Assembly: GCF_032380675.1 (NCBI RefSeq)
Contig: NZ_JAWDIX010000003.1
Coordinates: 62,001-126,000 of the forward strand
Length of the DNA stretch: 64,000 bases
Direction: 5' to 3'
Source: Anaerolentibacter hominis
GTDB taxonomy: Bacteria; Bacillota; Clostridia; Lachnospirales; Lachnospiraceae
Numbering within the stretch: the stretch's first letter is position 1; the number at the start of each line of letters is the position of its first letter. The notes under the pieces were generated by a model, which did not search any database, was not told the origin of the DNA, and saw nothing but the letters and a program-made list of their open reading frames with translations. This document shows positions 61,704-64,000 of this stretch, piece by piece. The position numbers were made by a program, and so were the translations under genes.

Positions 61704-62387
61704 CTAATCTACCCGGTGATTCCAGTAAAACCCCTCTCCGTATCTGGCTTCGATATACCCTTTTCCCTCCCATGTCCCCAACTTCTGACGGATATGTGTA
61801 ATGTGCGTAGACAGTGTTCCGCTGCTTTTCGCACGATCTGCCGTATCCATAAAGCTCTGCAGGAGATAATCCTGAGATACAATCCGGCCTTTCGCGGTCA
61901 TAATTGTCGTAGCAATGTTATATTCCTTTTTTGTCAGGACAACGGGTTTCAACTCCTTGTACATAACCTTTCTTGTCAGATCCAGCTTAATATCTCCGGA
62001 ATAGTATACCTCTTTCGTTTCGCTGTCCCTCTTCCGCTTCACGGCCATCTGTATCCTGGCCCTCATCTCCTGCATCTTTGCTGTTTTTTCTATATAGTCG
62101 TCCGCTCCCCTCTGCAGGGCAAGAACCACATCTTCCTCTACTTTATTCGCAGTATTTACAAGGATCAGAGCACCCGGATTCAAATCACGGATCATCTGGC
62201 ACAGGCTGAGTCCGGACCCGTCTTTCAGGCGGACATCTATGAGATACAGATAAAATCTTGTCTTTTTTACCAGCGGTACGGCCTCTTTCAATGTTTCGAT
62301 TCCCGTACAGACGAAGTTTTCCTTTTCCAAAATTCGTATTAAGACCTTCTGTAATTCCTTGTCGTCTTCTATTACCAGTGCACGCAT
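61704..62387 (-). CDS. OmpR-family response regulator
   Basis: A 227-residue regulator. The receiver domain has MRALVIEDDKELQKVL with the acidic pair, phosphoacceptor Asp in YLYLIDVRLKDGSGL and Lys near residue 105. The C-terminal winged helix has LTKKEYNIATTIMTAKGRIVSQDYLL and GTLSTHITHIRQKLG. ATG at 62387 is preferred over 62456 because AAAGGGTGAG precedes it and the receiver fold starts there. It probably controls the adjacent ABC genes and perhaps the promoters with GAGACAT motifs; the latter is inferred. Confidence 0.92.
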   Translation of the reverse strand: MRALVIEDDKELQKVLIRILEKENFVCTGIETLKEAVPLVKKTRFYLYLIDVRLKDGSGLSLCQMIRDLNPGALILVNTANKVEEDVVLALQRGADDYIEKTAKMQEMRARIQMAVKRKRDSETKEVYYSGDIKLDLTRKVMYKELKPVVLTKKEYNIATTIMTAKGRIVSQDYLLQSFMDTADRAKSSGTLSTHITHIRQKLGTWEGKGYIEARYGEGFYWNHRVD

Positions 62388-62745
62388 ACGCTCACCCTTT
62401 CTTCGGCAGGCACACAGCAGGTTCCATATAAGCATTATAACACAGGAGACTGGCAAAATATGGATTATAACTTAGTTTAAGTTCTAATTTATTCTCGTCA
62501 GCTATTATTTCTACATACACTAAAAGCACTGAATCTTAATCGTGATCATGTTTTATCTGTATAACGTTTCTACCAATTAAATTCGTAAAAATACAAAACA
62601 AAGGCCACTACCGGAATATGAATACTTCACGGCAATGGCCCTTATGGGGAAATTAGATATTACTTACTTGATACTATATCTAGCAGGTATTTATCATCTA
62701 TTTGCAACCATTCATTATTTATTAATCTGTAACACAATACAGATT
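62388..62745. other. intergenic region upstream of the regulator gene
   Basis: Holds the terminator of the 62746 gene and an AT-rich stretch that should contain the promoter of the regulator operon. No gene is seen. Confidence 0.45.
62593..62640 (-). terminator. terminator after the second secreted-protein gene
   Basis: Imperfect stem GGCCACTACCGG (62603-62614) with CGGCAATGGCC (62630-62640). Read leftwards it is followed by TTTGTTTTG. Confidence 0.6.
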
Positions 62746-63108
62746 TTACAGTGGATAAAAATACACATCTTCCAAGACATATTTATCAAGCGTTTTATCA
62801 AAGTAGCGGACTGTAGCGGAAATATATTTCCCATTATCTTCTATTCCAAATGAATAGATACTAGCGTTAAGTACAGTTACGCTATTCACGTACGCATGAA
62901 TTGAATTAATCCATGTAAATACACGGGTTGAATCTTGCTGTGTAACATTCATTTCTACCCCAACCTTCCCGGAAGGGGCATCAGCACTCATATCAAAGGT
63001 TAACAACGCTTTTGTTGAAGCCTCTGCACAAGTAGCTCCTATACTACCGCAACAAATCATCAAACTAAGTAAGAAAACAAGTATTCTTTTAAATCTAAGT
63101 TTTTTCAT
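62746..63108 (-). CDS. small secreted protein, paralogue B
   Basis: A 120-residue protein with a signal peptide (KRILVFLLSLMICCGSIGATC, cleavage probably near residue 29) and a mature domain matching 56973-57347 along its length: SGKVGVEMNVTQQDSTRVFTWIN, YSFGIEDNGKYISATVRY and the terminal YFYPL. It lies just downstream of the partial large permease, exactly as paralogue A follows the complete one, so permease plus secreted protein is a repeated unit. Function unknown. Confidence 0.75.
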   Translation of the reverse strand: MKKLRFKRILVFLLSLMICCGSIGATCAEASTKALLTFDMSADAPSGKVGVEMNVTQQDSTRVFTWINSIHAYVNSVTVLNASIYSFGIEDNGKYISATVRYFDKTLDKYVLEDVYFYPL

Positions 63109-63175
63109 AAAAATCCCCCTTCTTTACTAAATTATTAGTTTAATTTAAGTATAGAAGGCAAATCTTAAATTTTTC

Positions 63176-64000
63176 TTACTTTTTTCCATTTTTTATAACC
63201 GAGTTTGCGTAGATTAATATATTCATCAGAAATATAAGTAAGGTTACAGCACCAACATATTTTATTACTCCAAATGAATTCCTGACATACGAATAGTATC
63301 CCTTATATATTACAAAAGGCCAACGCTCGAATAATAAACAGGAAAAACCAAACGCAACCATAAGCAACCATAGAATTTGAATAAAATATATTATAAAATT
63401 ATATACATCAATCTGCCGCACTGAAAAACCAACTTGTAACATTAAATCATGATTTATGTTTTTTCTATCTTTTATCATTTCTCTTGAACATACAATGTAT
63501 AAAATAATAGAACTACTAAAGAGTAAAATTAGCCAACTTAGCCAGGATACAATTTGAGTTCGCTGCGCCTCCCTATCCTGCCAGTAAGAATCACTATATA
63601 TTCTGGGATTTTCAGATAGAATTTTTTGTATTTGTTTATCAGTAGCAAGATAACGTGCACTTTTACTCAAAGTAATATAAAAACAAGAATATGTGTCCCG
63701 GAGTTCTGGATATAGCTCCCACATTAACTTTCTGCTGCAAATTATAGTAGGTATCATATTTCCAAGCTTTTCCATGACTCTATAATCTTCAAATTCTAAG
63801 ATGGTTCCTCCGATTTTAACAGTTTTATTACCATACTCGTTCTGTAATTCAACTATTTCACCAGTCCAAGTGCTATTATTATCAGGGTACGCTAAAACAA
63901 CCTCCTGTTCCTTGATAAAATCAGTAAAGTTAGTATCCTTTTCTAATAAACTATTTTCTACTTCTTCTACCAATTCTTCAGATTGATCAATTGCTATTAT
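63176..64000 (-). CDS. C-terminal part of a second large FtsX-family permease (partial)
   Basis: 275 codons are visible and the frame stays open to the right edge; the true start is outside. The first visible residues (IIAIDQSEELVEEVE) align with LIAIDQSEEMVEKV in the 57399-59723 protein, and similarity continues through PTIICSRKLMWELYPE (PTILCTREAYWNLMPD), the DREAQRTQIVSWLSW segment and the last three helices. It ends 67 bp before the gene for secreted paralogue B. Confidence 0.85.
   Translation of the reverse strand: MIAIDQSEELVEEVENSLLEKDTNFTDFIKEQEVVLAYPDNNSTWTGEIVELQNEYGNKTVKIGGTILEFEDYRVMEKLGNMIPTIICSRKLMWELYPELRDTYSCFYITLSKSARYLATDKQIQKILSENPRIYSDSYWQDREAQRTQIVSWLSWLILLFSSSIILYIVCSREMIKDRKNINHDLMLQVGFSVRQIDVYNFIIYFIQILWLLMVAFGFSCLLFERWPFVIYKGYYSYVRNSFGVIKYVGAVTLLIFLMNILIYANSVIKNGKK

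Noticed and set aside
61107..62342. 411-codon plus-strand ORF
   Set aside because: Antisense to the kinase and regulator genes, whose motifs are unmistakable.

Overview
The window looks like chromosome of a gut-type anaerobic Firmicute, most likely Lachnospiraceae (Clostridia). This is inferred from AGGAGG-type ribosome binding sites, anaerobic radical-SAM chemistry (a sulfatase-maturating enzyme and a Clostridial CcpM-type peptide maturase), Clostridial ABC sugar importer architecture and a UxuA/UxuB hexuronate pathway. No transposase, integrase, rRNA, tRNA or CRISPR array was seen.

Region 1 (1-29.2 kb) is a carbohydrate-utilisation region of fairly even, moderate GC. It begins with the 5' end of a leftward secreted or lipoprotein gene that faces a ROK regulator; two related palindromes lie between them. 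Then come a fucose/arabinose-isomerase-family protein, aldose 1-epimerase and a PfkB sugar kinase. These are followed by a serine hydrolase, a small DUF378 membrane protein, a cytosolic Cys-type sulfatase with its maturase, and a leftward ABC importer operon (ATPase, permease, binding protein, D-psicose/tagatose 3-epimerase-like enzyme). The promoter of that operon carries a C8 tract in its spacer. Next are a UPF0175/DUF3368 toxin-antitoxin pair, a queT gene with a preQ1-I-like riboswitch, a lipoprotein, glycerol kinase, a HAD phosphatase, UxuA, a 25-residue holin-like toxin candidate, an aldo/keto reductase, ribulokinase, a UxuB-type reductase and a cold-shock protein.

Region 2 (29.6-33.1 kb) holds unrecognised membrane or secreted proteins of uneven composition.

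Region 3 (33.1-56.8 kb, almost all leftward) is the most unusual part: a radical-SAM peptide (RiPP) system. It has two Cys-rich CLI_3235-type precursor peptides, an acyl-carrier-related protein, a TIGR04066-type maturation protein, a CcpM-type radical SAM maturase, a peptide ABC exporter without a protease domain, and a separate subtilisin-like peptidase. Around and inside it are ten half-size FtsX/MacB-like permeases (nine intact, one decayed) but only two ATPases. Those two ATPases, each with a 457-aa permease, form two nearly identical 2.03-kb direct repeats. Each precursor is followed directly by its own permease, and the precursor-permease unit has been tandemly duplicated, leaving a truncated piece of the acyl-carrier gene as a scar.

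Region 4 (57-64 kb) holds a sensor kinase/OmpR regulator pair, a large FtsX permease with its ATPase, and two small paralogous secreted proteins. One of these follows the large permease and the other follows a second large permease that runs off the right edge. The likely logic is that the regulator controls the surrounding permease/peptide genes; three promoters in regions 3-4 share a GAGACAT/ATGTCTC motif. The permease array may provide export, immunity or detoxification for the modified peptides. All functional assignments are inferred from sequence.
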